Position numbers and translations under genes: made by a program
In this document: positions 1-6,900 of the stretch, one piece after another
How positions within the stretch are numbered: position 1 is the stretch's first letter
Layout: each line of letters begins with the position of its first letter
Origin: a virus
Virus record (IMG/VR): IMGVR_UViG_3300024343_000116
Span: 1-23,783 of that record
DNA: 23,783 nucleotides
Strand: one strand, 5' to 3'
The notes under the pieces: model-generated
Databases searched by the model: none
Told to the model about the DNA's origin: nothing
Seen by the model: the letters and a program-made list of their open reading frames with translations, nothing else

Positions 1-1281
1 GCTTCGTGCAATAGCTAGTTCAAGACGGTATTTGTAAATATTGTAATTGAGCTGATAAGCTATTCCTAAGCTTACCAAAGAAATACTCTGAGAGTTAATA
101 TCTGAGTACTTTCTTCCATTGATTGGGAGTTTACATCTGGATGGGTTATCTAGACTGTTACGTTGGTTCTTATATGGACGGACATTGACAAAGAATCTTC
201 TGTCAATTCTAGTTCCCTCCCATACTTCGTTAACCCACTCCCATTCCATTTTGGCATTAAGATCTTTGAGTTCTTGTGGGAGTTTATATCCTTCCTCAAT
301 ATCAAACATCTCGGTATTGCCCGTATTAGGATCGTCATAAGTAACAAACCCAATACGTTTTCTACTCTTCCAGTAAACTGTTATTATCTCAATTAATCTA
401 TTACGATAAATGTTATCATCTGCTCCACTGGCTTCTGCTCTATACAAAAGGTAAGCTTCAGCTGATGTATGTGTTGGGGATTCTAATTCAAGAACCTGTT
501 CATCAGATAGGTATTCCCCAAATATGTCAATGATGGTAGATGCGTGAGAATATTTTCTAATAATGGCCCAGTCGGCATCCTCAACGAAATCGATATCAGG
601 ATCTTTGTCATAGTCTACGTCAAGTGGATTTACTATATCGTAAAATACCTCATTTCTTCTTACCCCTTTATGTGAGTATGTCTCCCCAGTTACAAGAAAA
701 TGGAAGAACAGCTTTTGGAATGTATCGTATACCTCATTATAGTACATGATATAATTTAAAGCTGCCTGACCCATTACTGCTCTGTGGTCTACATAACTTC
801 TTTCAAATTCTTCTGCTACTTGCTTTGGAAGTGGTGGCTCTTCTTGTTCAGGGAGCTCTACTTGTTGTTGCTTAGCTAGCTCAGCTAAAAACTTAGCCTT
901 CAAGTTAGCTAAAATTAAGTTCTTAAGTGCCTCTTCTTTTAAACTGATTGAGTCAGCATTTTGCACTGTAACAGTGTACTCAAGAGGACGTTTAGATTTC
1001 TCCCCAAGCAAGAGATCGATGATCGGCTTAATGATCGGATAGTTACGGAGCTTCGAAGGAAAGTGGGATCTAGTTTTCCCGTAAGGTTTAAGGACATAGT
1101 TATAGTCCTCCTCGTCGATTACCCCGTTATAGTAATCGTATAGAGACTTTAAGTAGCTGCGTCGCTCACTAATACCAAATTTAGAAAGGTTAATAAATGC
1201 GTTGACGCAGTCTTCTTTCCACTTGTCATCTTTCTGAGAGAAGGGAATTCGTTGCTTGGGGATTGTAGCTTGTCCGAACAT
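1..1281 (-). CDS. Portal protein, 3' part missing at window edge
   Basis: The frame is open from an ATG at 1281 to base 1 (427 codons) with no stop, so the C-terminus lies outside the window. The start reads MFGQATIPKQR. An early segment has the look of the N-terminal wing of phage portals: RSYLKSLYDYYNG, then NYPIIKPIIDLLLGEKSKRP at about residues 80-99, followed by a Q/E-rich helix and a mixed alpha/beta domain with TVYWKSRKRIGFVTY. The visible end is strongly helical. Portals form the dodecameric ring at the capsid vertex through which TerL pumps DNA. The gene directly follows TerL in the same direction, which is the usual tailed-phage and crAss-like order. I am confident in portal; the finer family is inferred. 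Confidence 0.8.
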   Translation of the reverse strand, partial: MFGQATIPKQRIPFSQKDDKWKEDCVNAFINLSKFGISERRSYLKSLYDYYNGVIDEEDYNYVLKPYGKTRSHFPSKLRNYPIIKPIIDLLLGEKSKRPLEYTVTVQNADSISLKEEALKNLILANLKAKFLAELAKQQQVELPEQEEPPLPKQVAEEFERSYVDHRAVMGQAALNYIMYYNEVYDTFQKLFFHFLVTGETYSHKGVRRNEVFYDIVNPLDVDYDKDPDIDFVEDADWAIIRKYSHASTIIDIFGEYLSDEQVLELESPTHTSAEAYLLYRAEASGADDNIYRNRLIEIITVYWKSRKRIGFVTYDDPNTGNTEMFDIEEGYKLPQELKDLNAKMEWEWVNEVWEGTRIDRRFFVNVRPYKNQRNSLDNPSRCKLPINGRKYSDINSQSISLVSLGIAYQLNYNIYKYRLELAIARS

Positions 1282-1286
1282 TAATA

Positions 1287-1294
1287 CAAAAGTA
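1287..1294 (-). promoter_or_regulatory. Possible Bacteroidota -7 box upstream of the portal gene
   Basis: On the minus strand this reads TACTTTTG, matching TAnnTTTG. It ends 5 nt before the portal ATG, so a transcript from it would be nearly leaderless. I see no good -33 TTTG at the expected distance, so it may be chance. Confidence 0.3.
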
Positions 1295-1334
1295 GGTTTG
1301 TTTTACAGCAGGTGTCTAAAATAAGTCATTTTCC

Positions 1335-1358
1335 TAGTGTGTTTATTATATCACACTA
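1335..1358 (-). terminator. Hairpin directly after the TerL stop codon
   Basis: TAGTGTG and CACACTA form a perfect 7-bp stem around a 10-nt A/T loop, starting immediately after the TAG stop of TerL on the minus strand. No long T-run follows, so it may be a weak terminator, an mRNA end stabiliser or a processing site between TerL and portal. The same CACACT/AGTGTG words recur in two other non-coding places in this window. Confidence 0.4.
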
Positions 1359-3326
1359 CTATTTATACAGTTTATCAAACCAGTCATTGCTTGAGTTATC
1401 AGAGTCGTTGAAACTTAACTCCTTGTTATACAGCTCTCTAGTGTGGTACATACCAATCATAAGAGCCATTACACGGTCAAAGTTACCTTTTCTGTTAAAC
1501 TTGATTAACTCTTGTAACAATGCGAGATCGTAAATCTTCTGCAAGTTAAGGGTAATATTGCCATCTTCGTCAGCTCCCCTACCAGAAATTAACCAGTCTC
1601 TTATATAAAGCTCTCCTTGAGACTTTCTTTGTTCGGTCATGTGCATACCAAACTGACGTTTTACGTTCTTGCTTCGGAGCTCTTTCTTATCTAACATCTC
1701 GAATTCCTCCTGCAGTAGGTGCATTTTACGGAATCGTTTAGCATAGGCTATAACCTCTCCTCGGTCATTTTCAAACCCTATCTTGGCATTGTAGTATTCT
1801 GCTAGCATGAACAGAGTTCTGTTGTATTCATCCTGAGTCTGTGGACGGCCTACATAAGATGCCACTATGATATCGTCTGGCTTAGACATATTGTTAGGAA
1901 CCTTGATAACATAGGCTGCTCCAAGTGAGCTGGAACTTTCTGCTTTTCCCTGTGCATACGGGTCATGACAGATAATATACAAATTCTTTGGGGTAATCTC
2001 TTCTATCTCGGTTTTAAAAGGAGCTTCATAGATTACTACAGCTCCAGTTAGATTATCATCTTTCCTGTGTGGGAATTTAGAGATTGCACGAAGACTGCTG
2101 TTAGGGGTGAAATCTGCTTTTCCTTTAGAGTTGTAATACATCTCCCCGACTACTCCTATCGTATCCAAGTTCCCGGATATGACTTTATTGTACTGCTCTT
2201 TTAAAGAGTTAACATCAAAGGTGTTGGCTGTTACTTGAAGTGTTGCCTCTTGTGGAGTAAAAGGATGTTCAGCTATATACTGATCATACGACTTTGGGTC
2301 ATTTCCTTTCTTCTTCTTTTCTCTCTGCTCTTCTTCGTACTCAACCGCAGCATTAATTAAGCTATTCCCGTTCTCATCTATAAATCCATCTAGATTCTTG
2401 TAGATTGGGACAAAGTAACCACAGATTGTTCCCATAGCCCCTGCATCCCAGTCGTTCTCAAACCCTAAACAGTTGTAAGCATCGGGGTGATAGAACAGTT
2501 CTTCCAAACCTTCAAAGCCAGGCCCCTCTTCTCCACCAGTTCCAAAGGCTATCATAGTTCCAAGTGTTTTAGAACCCTGCCTCATTGTAGGCATAGCCAC
2601 CTCCCAAGCTTTAAGCAAACCTGAGAATGAACCTGATTCTTCGAAGAATATTAATTCCCCTGCTTTACCACGTATCTTATCTGGGTCATCCTTGAGTGAC
2701 ACCCCAATTATCTGTGATTTAAAGCCTAGAGTTACGTCAGCTCCATTCACGTTCTTCTTATACCCTGATTGCTTGTGCATTTCACGGTCGATAAGACGTG
2801 GTTGGGTCCAGGCTGTGTTATCATCAATGAATGATATAATATCCCAAGCTTTAGACAGCATTCCATCCCCAGTTAAGTACTGCTTATCTGAAGCAAATAC
2901 GAAGTTCTTACTATTTCTTAGGTGAAAGTAGTTCCTGCATAGCATTGCTGCAGCTTTGTAGGAGAAACCCTTACGTCTAGCCTTCAAGACAACCATGTGT
3001 TTGTTCTCTCTACGGGCCTTATCTACAGCATTAAAATACTCAAAATCCCCGTCGTAAAAGGCTGGAAATGTCCTATCTCTTCGTGATATTATCTCTCCAT
3101 CTGGCTGTTCTTCATCTATAATCCTATCAATTGGGCAGTAGTTCAGGTAGAAATAGTGGAATCCTGATATCTTAACTCCATTTATCTCATGGCCATGCAT
3201 GCATCTAAACTGTTCCCTATCCCAATAGTCGTAATACTGCTTAGTTCCAGGGAGAGCATCGGTGTAGTGCCCATACTCGATGTAATGTCTAGCTACTTCA
3301 GAGAATAGATGGGTATCCTTTAGCAT
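1359..3326 (-). CDS. terL: Terminase large subunit (packaging ATPase and nuclease)
   Basis: 655 aa. This is the motor that cuts concatemeric DNA and pumps it through the portal. The ATPase domain comes first: a Walker A-like loop KARRKGFSYK (115-124), then Walker B ELIFFEE (224-230) with the catalytic acidic pair at its end and the SGS coupling segment after it. The nuclease domain is RNase H-like, with acidic residues at D455 (IICHDPYAQG), E519/D521 (IGFENDRGE) and D617 (NFDRVMALM). The length is normal for TerL. The start codon overlaps the upstream stop by one base (TAATG), so translation is probably coupled. The ARRKGFSYK form of the Walker loop, lacking a classic GKT, is typical of many phage terminases including crAss-like ones. 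Confidence 0.93.
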   Translation of the reverse strand: MLKDTHLFSEVARHYIEYGHYTDALPGTKQYYDYWDREQFRCMHGHEINGVKISGFHYFYLNYCPIDRIIDEEQPDGEIISRRDRTFPAFYDGDFEYFNAVDKARRENKHMVVLKARRKGFSYKAAAMLCRNYFHLRNSKNFVFASDKQYLTGDGMLSKAWDIISFIDDNTAWTQPRLIDREMHKQSGYKKNVNGADVTLGFKSQIIGVSLKDDPDKIRGKAGELIFFEESGSFSGLLKAWEVAMPTMRQGSKTLGTMIAFGTGGEEGPGFEGLEELFYHPDAYNCLGFENDWDAGAMGTICGYFVPIYKNLDGFIDENGNSLINAAVEYEEEQREKKKKGNDPKSYDQYIAEHPFTPQEATLQVTANTFDVNSLKEQYNKVISGNLDTIGVVGEMYYNSKGKADFTPNSSLRAISKFPHRKDDNLTGAVVIYEAPFKTEIEEITPKNLYIICHDPYAQGKAESSSSLGAAYVIKVPNNMSKPDDIIVASYVGRPQTQDEYNRTLFMLAEYYNAKIGFENDRGEVIAYAKRFRKMHLLQEEFEMLDKKELRSKNVKRQFGMHMTEQRKSQGELYIRDWLISGRGADEDGNITLNLQKIYDLALLQELIKFNRKGNFDRVMALMIGMYHTRELYNKELSFNDSDNSSNDWFDKLYK

Positions 3327-3823
3327 TATTCACTGTATTTGTTAGTCTTAACCCCAGCTCTGTTAGGGTTGTCCTTAGCCTGTTGCTTTTGTACCAGTTC
3401 TTCTAGTCTATCTAAGCCTTCGATTACTTCTCCAATCTTAGATAGGTTAGCAACTAAGTCTTTTGCTTGATATAGAAGCTTACCGTTCTCGTCCATAGCT
3501 GTGAGATCGATGTCTTTGAAGTATCTTTCTAGCTTATTAACTGCAGACCTAGCTGACTTAAGCAATTTGATAGCATGTGTGTCTGCAAGCTCCCTATATT
3601 TTTGCAATCCTGCATGTAAGTTAGGGGTTGATTTGACTTTTAAGTCTTCTAGTAGCTTGTTCTTCCTCTCCTCATCGTCGTAAGCTGCATAACTTGACCT
3701 ATGATCCGCAAAGAAATAGACAAATGCTAACTCTTTTGTAGTTAACTTCTCGAATTCTGGGATAGTCAGAGCATACGGAGATGGGATAACTACGTTATTA
3801 TTTACTGTTAGCAAGTCTTTCAT
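3326..3823 (-). CDS. Hypothetical protein before TerL; possible small terminase
   Basis: 165 aa, mostly helical and charged. The middle (about residues 60-120) looks like a long helix or coiled coil (KYRELADTHAIKLLKSARSA, then KLERYFKDIDL), and the C-terminal part has another helix (VANLSKIGEVIEGLDRLEEL) before a basic tail. I recognise no domain. The position immediately upstream of TerL, with a TAATG junction, is where many phages put the small terminase subunit that recognises viral DNA. That role is inferred from context only. The start overlaps the end of the HU/IHF-like gene by 26 bp. Confidence 0.75.
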   Translation of the reverse strand: MKDLLTVNNNVVIPSPYALTIPEFEKLTTKELAFVYFFADHRSSYAAYDDEERKNKLLEDLKVKSTPNLHAGLQKYRELADTHAIKLLKSARSAVNKLERYFKDIDLTAMDENGKLLYQAKDLVANLSKIGEVIEGLDRLEELVQKQQAKDNPNRAGVKTNKYSE

Positions 3824-4034
3824 TCTTTTTTCTAGTTTTCTCGTTTAGATGGGCTATTCTTTCAGCTTTTGCAGAGAATGCCCCAAAGTATGGGAGTCTA
3901 ATAGCTGAAAAGTTCCCCTCTTTCATAACTTTAGCTACATACTTAAATTGGTAGTAGACAATCTCCTCTACTTTCTGCAGTGGGAGGTTATGCTTGGTGG
4001 CTAGCTTTTGGATTATAACTTTCTCCTTGTTCAT
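3798..4034 (-). CDS. HU/IHF-like DNA-bending protein, short form
   Basis: 78 aa. The N-terminal half has the HU/IHF helix pair (VIIQKLATKHNLPLQKVEEI, then a helix to about residue 42), followed by AIRLPYFGAFSAKAER, which matches the conserved RLPGFGTF strand region of HU. Typical HU is about 90 aa with a DNA-clasping beta arm; here the arm and last helix are replaced by a basic tail (TRKKNERLANSK). IHF-like genes beside TerL and portal are a known trait of crAss-like phages. It probably bends DNA during packaging or transcription. It joins the upstream Cys-rich gene by an ATGA overlap. Confidence 0.8.
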   Translation of the reverse strand: MNKEKVIIQKLATKHNLPLQKVEEIVYYQFKYVAKVMKEGNFSAIRLPYFGAFSAKAERIAHLNEKTRKKNERLANSK

Positions 4035-4321
4035 TTCCGCAGATTAATCGGTTTTCCCGACTTTCCTATTGAAATAGGTTTCCACCTGGATGGCTCATCA
4101 GGACATTTAGCTGTTTGCCAGCTAGCTTTCTGCTCAATATAGCAGCCACATAAGCCACATTGTTTAGTATCTTTTAAAAGATTTGGGCATTCGTGGCAAG
4201 TTGCTACTCTTTCTGTATACTCATCTTGAGTTACAGATGGCATTCCTGCTGAAATGTATTCTGCAGATGCTTTTGCAAAGTTTGCAATCATCTTAATTAG
4301 TGATGGAGGTTTTATACTCAT
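4031..4321 (-). CDS. Cys-rich putative zinc-binding phage protein
   Basis: 96 aa. After a helical N-terminus comes a compact cysteine module at about residues 42-76: CHECPNLL, then CGLCGCYIEQK, then a Trp and CP. Together these give two CxxC pairs plus extra cysteines, typical of a zinc ribbon or similar metal knuckle. Small proteins with a CxxCP...CGxCGC...K..W...CP pattern occur widely in tailed phages, but I know of no assigned function. The ATGA overlaps on both sides place it in the same tight late operon as the HU/IHF-like and terminase genes. Confidence 0.75.
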   Translation of the reverse strand: MSIKPPSLIKMIANFAKASAEYISAGMPSVTQDEYTERVATCHECPNLLKDTKQCGLCGCYIEQKASWQTAKCPDEPSRWKPISIGKSGKPINLRK

Positions 4322-4464
4322 GCTTCTTCAATATTTGGTTGTATTAACTCTGTTAGATGTAAGCCTTCCACATTCCCATACCCATCCTGTATTACCATTA
4401 ATGAGTGCCAACCTATGTAATAGAAGGTCAACACTTTAGTTGGAGGGATGAATACTGGATTCAT
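4318..4464 (-). CDS. 48-aa hypothetical protein
   Basis: A short frame read from ATG at 4464 (MNPVFIPPTKVLTFYYIGWH) to TGA ending at 4318 (IQPNIEEA). It fills exactly the gap between the winged-helix gene and the Cys-rich gene, with ATGA overlaps at both ends. That linkage is the main reason to call it real. It looks like a small beta-type fold (VLTFYYIGWHSLMVIQDGYG) and I recognise no family. Confidence 0.65.
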   Translation of the reverse strand: MNPVFIPPTKVLTFYYIGWHSLMVIQDGYGNVEGLHLTELIQPNIEEA

Positions 4465-4790
4465 ACTGGATGAATGTTGATCTGAACAGGCTCTTTCTTT
4501 AATATAGCAGCAAGTTCATACCCGTTTTTAGTTTGAATTATTGCTCCCTTATCTTTGAGTCTTTTTACATAGTTATTAAGGGTGTTGTGGTCCTTAATTT
4601 CTAATTTCTCGGACACTTTTTTCTTATTTGCAGGTGAGCATAAGTTTACAGTCTCGCTTAAATCAATGAATTCAGCTAAGACTTTAAGCTCTGTATCCGT
4701 AAGTTCTAATATCCCATTAAATATCTGGAGAAACTTCTGAGTCGTATCCGTCTTGATATTCACTCTTCGGAGATTCGGTTGGTTCTTCAT
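4461..4790 (-). CDS. Winged helix-turn-helix protein
   Basis: 109 aa. Residues about 27-95 have the layout of a winged-helix domain: ILELTDTELKVLAEFIDLS, then a helix pair around KKKVSEKLEIKDHNTLNNYV with a likely recognition helix (NTLNNYVKRLKDKGAI), and a wing (IQTKNGYELAAIL). It probably binds DNA and may regulate phage transcription; a structural role is also possible because it sits in the late block. The first codons overlap the upstream gene by 74 bp, which is unusually long. No later in-frame ATG offers a better start, and a non-ATG start cannot be excluded. Confidence 0.7.
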   Translation of the reverse strand: MKNQPNLRRVNIKTDTTQKFLQIFNGILELTDTELKVLAEFIDLSETVNLCSPANKKKVSEKLEIKDHNTLNNYVKRLKDKGAIIQTKNGYELAAILKKEPVQINIHPV

Positions 4791-5022
4791 TGGTAATTTG
4801 TATTTTGGCTCGTCCTTCTACGATTCTAATCTTACATCTTTTTGAGTAACTGTTAAATTCTTCGATGTGTTCATCGATGTTTTCTCTGGTTACTAGAAAT
4901 GATAGAAAGACCTCCAATTCCTTGGCGGCTTTTATGATTTCTTCAGATGTTTTACTCCCTGAGTCTGCTTGTTTACGTAGAAATTCAAAGTCAGCTAGGG
5001 ATATTGTTACTGTCCCTACCAT
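4717..5022 (-). CDS. Hypothetical acidic-tailed protein
   Basis: 101 aa. It opens with a beta/helix start (MVGTVTISLADFEFLRKQAD), continues with a helix (SEEIIKAAKELEVFLSFLVT) and a basic strand region (KRCKIRIVEGRAKIQIT), and ends in an acidic, probably disordered tail. I recognise no family. The tail is the part that overlaps the winged-helix gene in another frame, which suggests the overlap is tolerated because the tail is unconstrained. It starts 4 bp after the GroES-like stop, in the same operon. Confidence 0.65.
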   Translation of the reverse strand: MVGTVTISLADFEFLRKQADSGSKTSEEIIKAAKELEVFLSFLVTRENIDEHIEEFNSYSKRCKIRIVEGRAKIQITNEEPTESPKSEYQDGYDSEVSPDI

Positions 5023-5026
5023 AACT

Positions 5027-5296
5027 TTATTTTGAGATTACTCCAAGCAGCATGAATTCGTTTACCATTACATATTGAGTACCATCTACTTCAATGATTA
5101 CTCCTTCCGTGTGCGGGTGCACGTATACGGTATCGCCTTCCTTTACCTGCTTGCACTCTGGACCAACCTTAAGTGCTTCTAGAATGTTAGACTTAAGTGA
5201 GCTTGCAGCTTCATCTGACAACAGGATTCCGCTGTCTGTTACTTTTTTGTGAGGAATTGGGAGAACTACCCAATCTCTTGTAGGATTAAAGTTCAT
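5027..5296 (-). CDS. GroES-like co-chaperonin
   Basis: 89 aa, close to the usual length of about 95 for GroES. The order of elements fits Cpn10: DWVVLPIPHK, SGILLSDEA (the SGI/L mobile-loop region), LEALKVGPECKQVKEGDTVYV, then EGVIIEVDGTQYVMVNEFML. GroES caps GroEL rings during folding. Phage versions such as T4 gp31 replace the host co-chaperonin so that phage virion proteins can fold. No GroEL gene is seen in the window, so it would work with host GroEL. It is the first gene after a good Bacteroidota-type promoter (5316-5346), so it may be expressed independently of the upstream lysis genes. Confidence 0.88.
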   Translation of the reverse strand: MNFNPTRDWVVLPIPHKKVTDSGILLSDEAASSLKSNILEALKVGPECKQVKEGDTVYVHPHTEGVIIEVDGTQYVMVNEFMLLGVISK

Positions 5297-5315
5297 ATTA
5301 CGTTTGGTTTTAATG

Positions 5316-5346
5316 CAAATGTAATAAGACTTTTTATATAGTCAAT
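5316..5346 (-). promoter_or_regulatory. Bacteroidota-type promoter for the GroES-like gene
   Basis: On the minus strand, ATTG (5346-5343) is followed after exactly 19 nt by TACATTTG (5323-5316). This matches the Bacteroidota consensus TTTG-N19-TAnnTTTG at 3 of 4 and 8 of 8 positions. It lies 17 nt upstream of the GroES-like ATG, in the gap after the lysis genes. Confidence 0.7.
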
Positions 5347-5353
5347 ACTTTTA

Positions 5354-5815
5354 TTAAAAAACTGCAAAATAAAGTGTAGTTGCAGCTAATCCCCCTAGAC
5401 CTATTGTTAGTACTGTGTTTTTTATCTTTAAAACTCTAACTTGTTTTTTAAGACTTAGCATCTGATTTTCATTATCAGTCTTTACTTGCCTATCTATTGC
5501 TAGCTTGTTTTCATAAACTAGTTGAAGATCCTGAATACTAGTAGCCTGCACCCCTGTTATTTTAGAGTAATAGTCTAGTTTTTCTTTCTGGATGTAGTAC
5601 AACTTCTCTAACCTGGTAGCAGCATCGTACCAGTACATCATCGAGTTAAAGTTGAGGTTAATTAAGCTCGTTTGGTATGTTGATAGTGCGGGAAAAGAAT
5701 CCAGCTTTGAGGAGGGAGTCCGAAACTTTAAGGACTTCTGCGAGCTTGCGGTTAGCACCACGAGCATCAGCATTAAGGATATTGTAAACCTCTTGACGAT
5801 AGTATTCATTGACAA
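5354..5815 (-). CDS. Envelope protein with signal peptide, coiled coil and C-terminal TM; spanin candidate
   Basis: 153 aa. The N-terminus is a signal sequence (TISLMLMLVVLTASSQ). The middle (about 65-130) is a coiled coil rich in K/E/Q/L, and the last 20 residues form a membrane segment (TIGLGGLAATTLYFAVF). It begins inside the end of the 133-aa gene in another frame (158-bp overlap, or 152 bp if the second Met is used). That is reminiscent of nested Rz/Rz1 spanin genes, which join the inner and outer membranes and disrupt the envelope at lysis. There is no lipobox cysteine after the signal sequence, so it is not a standard Rz1 or u-spanin. The role rests on its position after the endolysin. 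Confidence 0.65.
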   Translation of the reverse strand: MSMNTIVKRFTISLMLMLVVLTASSQKSLKFRTPSSKLDSFPALSTYQTSLINLNFNSMMYWYDAATRLEKLYYIQKEKLDYYSKITGVQATSIQDLQLVYENKLAIDRQVKTDNENQMLSLKKQVRVLKIKNTVLTIGLGGLAATTLYFAVF

Positions 5816-6059
5816 TGGGTTGTTGGTTAATTAATGTATCTGATATCAGATTTAATGAGTCTATTTTGTTGTACAGAGAATCTATCTTAATAGAGTTCTC
5901 TATAACTTGCTGCATGAGACTATCGTTTATCTCCTCGAGCCTTTCCTCTAGGTGATTTTTATTCTCTTGTCTGCATGTCTTAACTGTAACAGCTATTCCT
6001 ACTAGAAGTAGCAAGGCTGATATCACTTGGATTATCTTAACTACTAAGCTTTTTTCCAT
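5658..6059 (-). CDS. Rz-like inner-membrane spanin candidate
   Basis: 133 aa. A single N-terminal membrane anchor (IIQVISALLLLVGIAVTV, about 8-25) is followed by a charged coiled-coil stretch (about 30-75: ERLEEINDSLMQQVIENSIK and onward) and a helical C-terminus. This is the topology of i-spanins (Rz). It starts 16 bp inside the end of the CHAP endolysin gene, and its own 3' end is overlapped by the next envelope gene, so the order holin candidate, endolysin, Rz-like, second envelope protein is a classic lysis cassette. No sequence-level family match is claimed. Confidence 0.68.
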   Translation of the reverse strand: MEKSLVVKIIQVISALLLLVGIAVTVKTCRQENKNHLEERLEEINDSLMQQVIENSIKIDSLYNKIDSLNLISDTLINQQPIVNEYYRQEVYNILNADARGANRKLAEVLKVSDSLLKAGFFSRTINIPNELN

Positions 6060-6613
6060 CTGGTTATATGTAAGTTTCTAGACAATGGACGTACTTTTCT
6101 ATATACGCCATCCCCTGTTCTTGAGTCTCTAGTTCCTCTTTCGTTAGTATTACCTTCTATAGTTCTAACTGAGTATTTTCCTATTAGTTCCACTACTCCT
6201 GTGTGCCCTATATTTTTAAATCTTCCCTGCTTATCATTATAACTCAATGTCATGATAAGCACATCTCCAGGTGAGTAGGATTGGTAGAATCTCCCGTTAG
6301 TATAGATTACATCTTTTCTATTGTAGGCAGTTGGGGCCCATCCAGTTATTGTGTTAGGGATGTCACATTCATCTAGCATAGCCATGACGAAGAAACTGCA
6401 CCATGCATAGCCGGGCTTCCAACCTTGTTTCTCCATTAGCTTACGGAAATATCTGTCAGTAAACCCTTTATTATTCCCGCCCTTTTCTACAATACCTATA
6501 AACGATTCTGCAGTTAATCTTACGCAGTAACCGTCATTACTAACCAAAGTATTAACAGGAAAGATAAGAGAAATCCAAAGTAGACAAGTAGATATAATTT
6601 TATTTTTTGCCAT
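6044..6613 (-). CDS. Secreted CHAP-type endolysin
   Basis: 189 aa. A signal-like N-terminus (IISTCLLWISLIFPVNTLVS) precedes a CHAP/NlpC-like cysteine peptidase domain: ESFIGIVEKGG, catalytic Cys in YAWCSFFV (C72), GDVLIM at the core strand, His in IGHTGVVE (H137), and TIEGNTN with the third polar residue near 153-155. CHAP enzymes cut peptidoglycan peptides or cross-bridges. The signal sequence suggests export by the Sec system, so the neighbouring membrane protein may act as a pinholin or regulator rather than a large-hole holin. GGAG sits 8 nt before the ATG, and the gene overlaps the upstream membrane gene by 94 bp. Confidence 0.82.
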   Translation of the reverse strand: MAKNKIISTCLLWISLIFPVNTLVSNDGYCVRLTAESFIGIVEKGGNNKGFTDRYFRKLMEKQGWKPGYAWCSFFVMAMLDECDIPNTITGWAPTAYNRKDVIYTNGRFYQSYSPGDVLIMTLSYNDKQGRFKNIGHTGVVELIGKYSVRTIEGNTNERGTRDSRTGDGVYRKVRPLSRNLHITRWKKA

Positions 6614-6900
6614 GAGTTTAGCTCCATGTTCGCAAAGTACTTCAAGTCTTTTGAGTAGAAGTCCTTTTGCAATTGTCTAAAGTTAAAGTTAATTCCTAAG
6701 AATACTACAAAGTTAGCAAATACAAGGATTAATGCAGCCATTAAAACTTGTTGCAGATACTGAATAGAGATTATAGGATCCCCAAAATATTCAGCACTCA
6801 GGTATCCAAAATAAGTAAAAGCTACGAAAGCTAGTGGTACAGACCACAGCCCATCAAAGAGCTGCAGTCTATACTTTAGTGATTTTATCAAATTTTTCAT
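6520..6900 (-). CDS. Three-TM membrane protein; holin candidate
   Basis: 126 aa with three hydrophobic segments, at about 20-36 (SVPLAFVAFTYFGYLSA), 50-70 (VLMAALILVFANFVVFLGI) and 102-124 (LYLLVYFGFLLSFLLILWLV). The charged linkers and basic N-terminus (MKNLIKSLKYR) are typical of small phage holins. It comes directly before the endolysin gene, which begins within its last segment in another frame. The call rests on topology and neighbours, since holins share little sequence. Its start overlaps the preceding stop as ATGA. Confidence 0.6.
   Translation of the reverse strand: MKNLIKSLKYRLQLFDGLWSVPLAFVAFTYFGYLSAEYFGDPIISIQYLQQVLMAALILVFANFVVFLGINFNFRQLQKDFYSKDLKYFANMELNSWQKIKLYLLVYFGFLLSFLLILWLVMTVTA

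Noticed and set aside
119-396. Plus-strand frames inside the portal gene
   Set aside because: Antisense to a clear portal sequence, with no leader.
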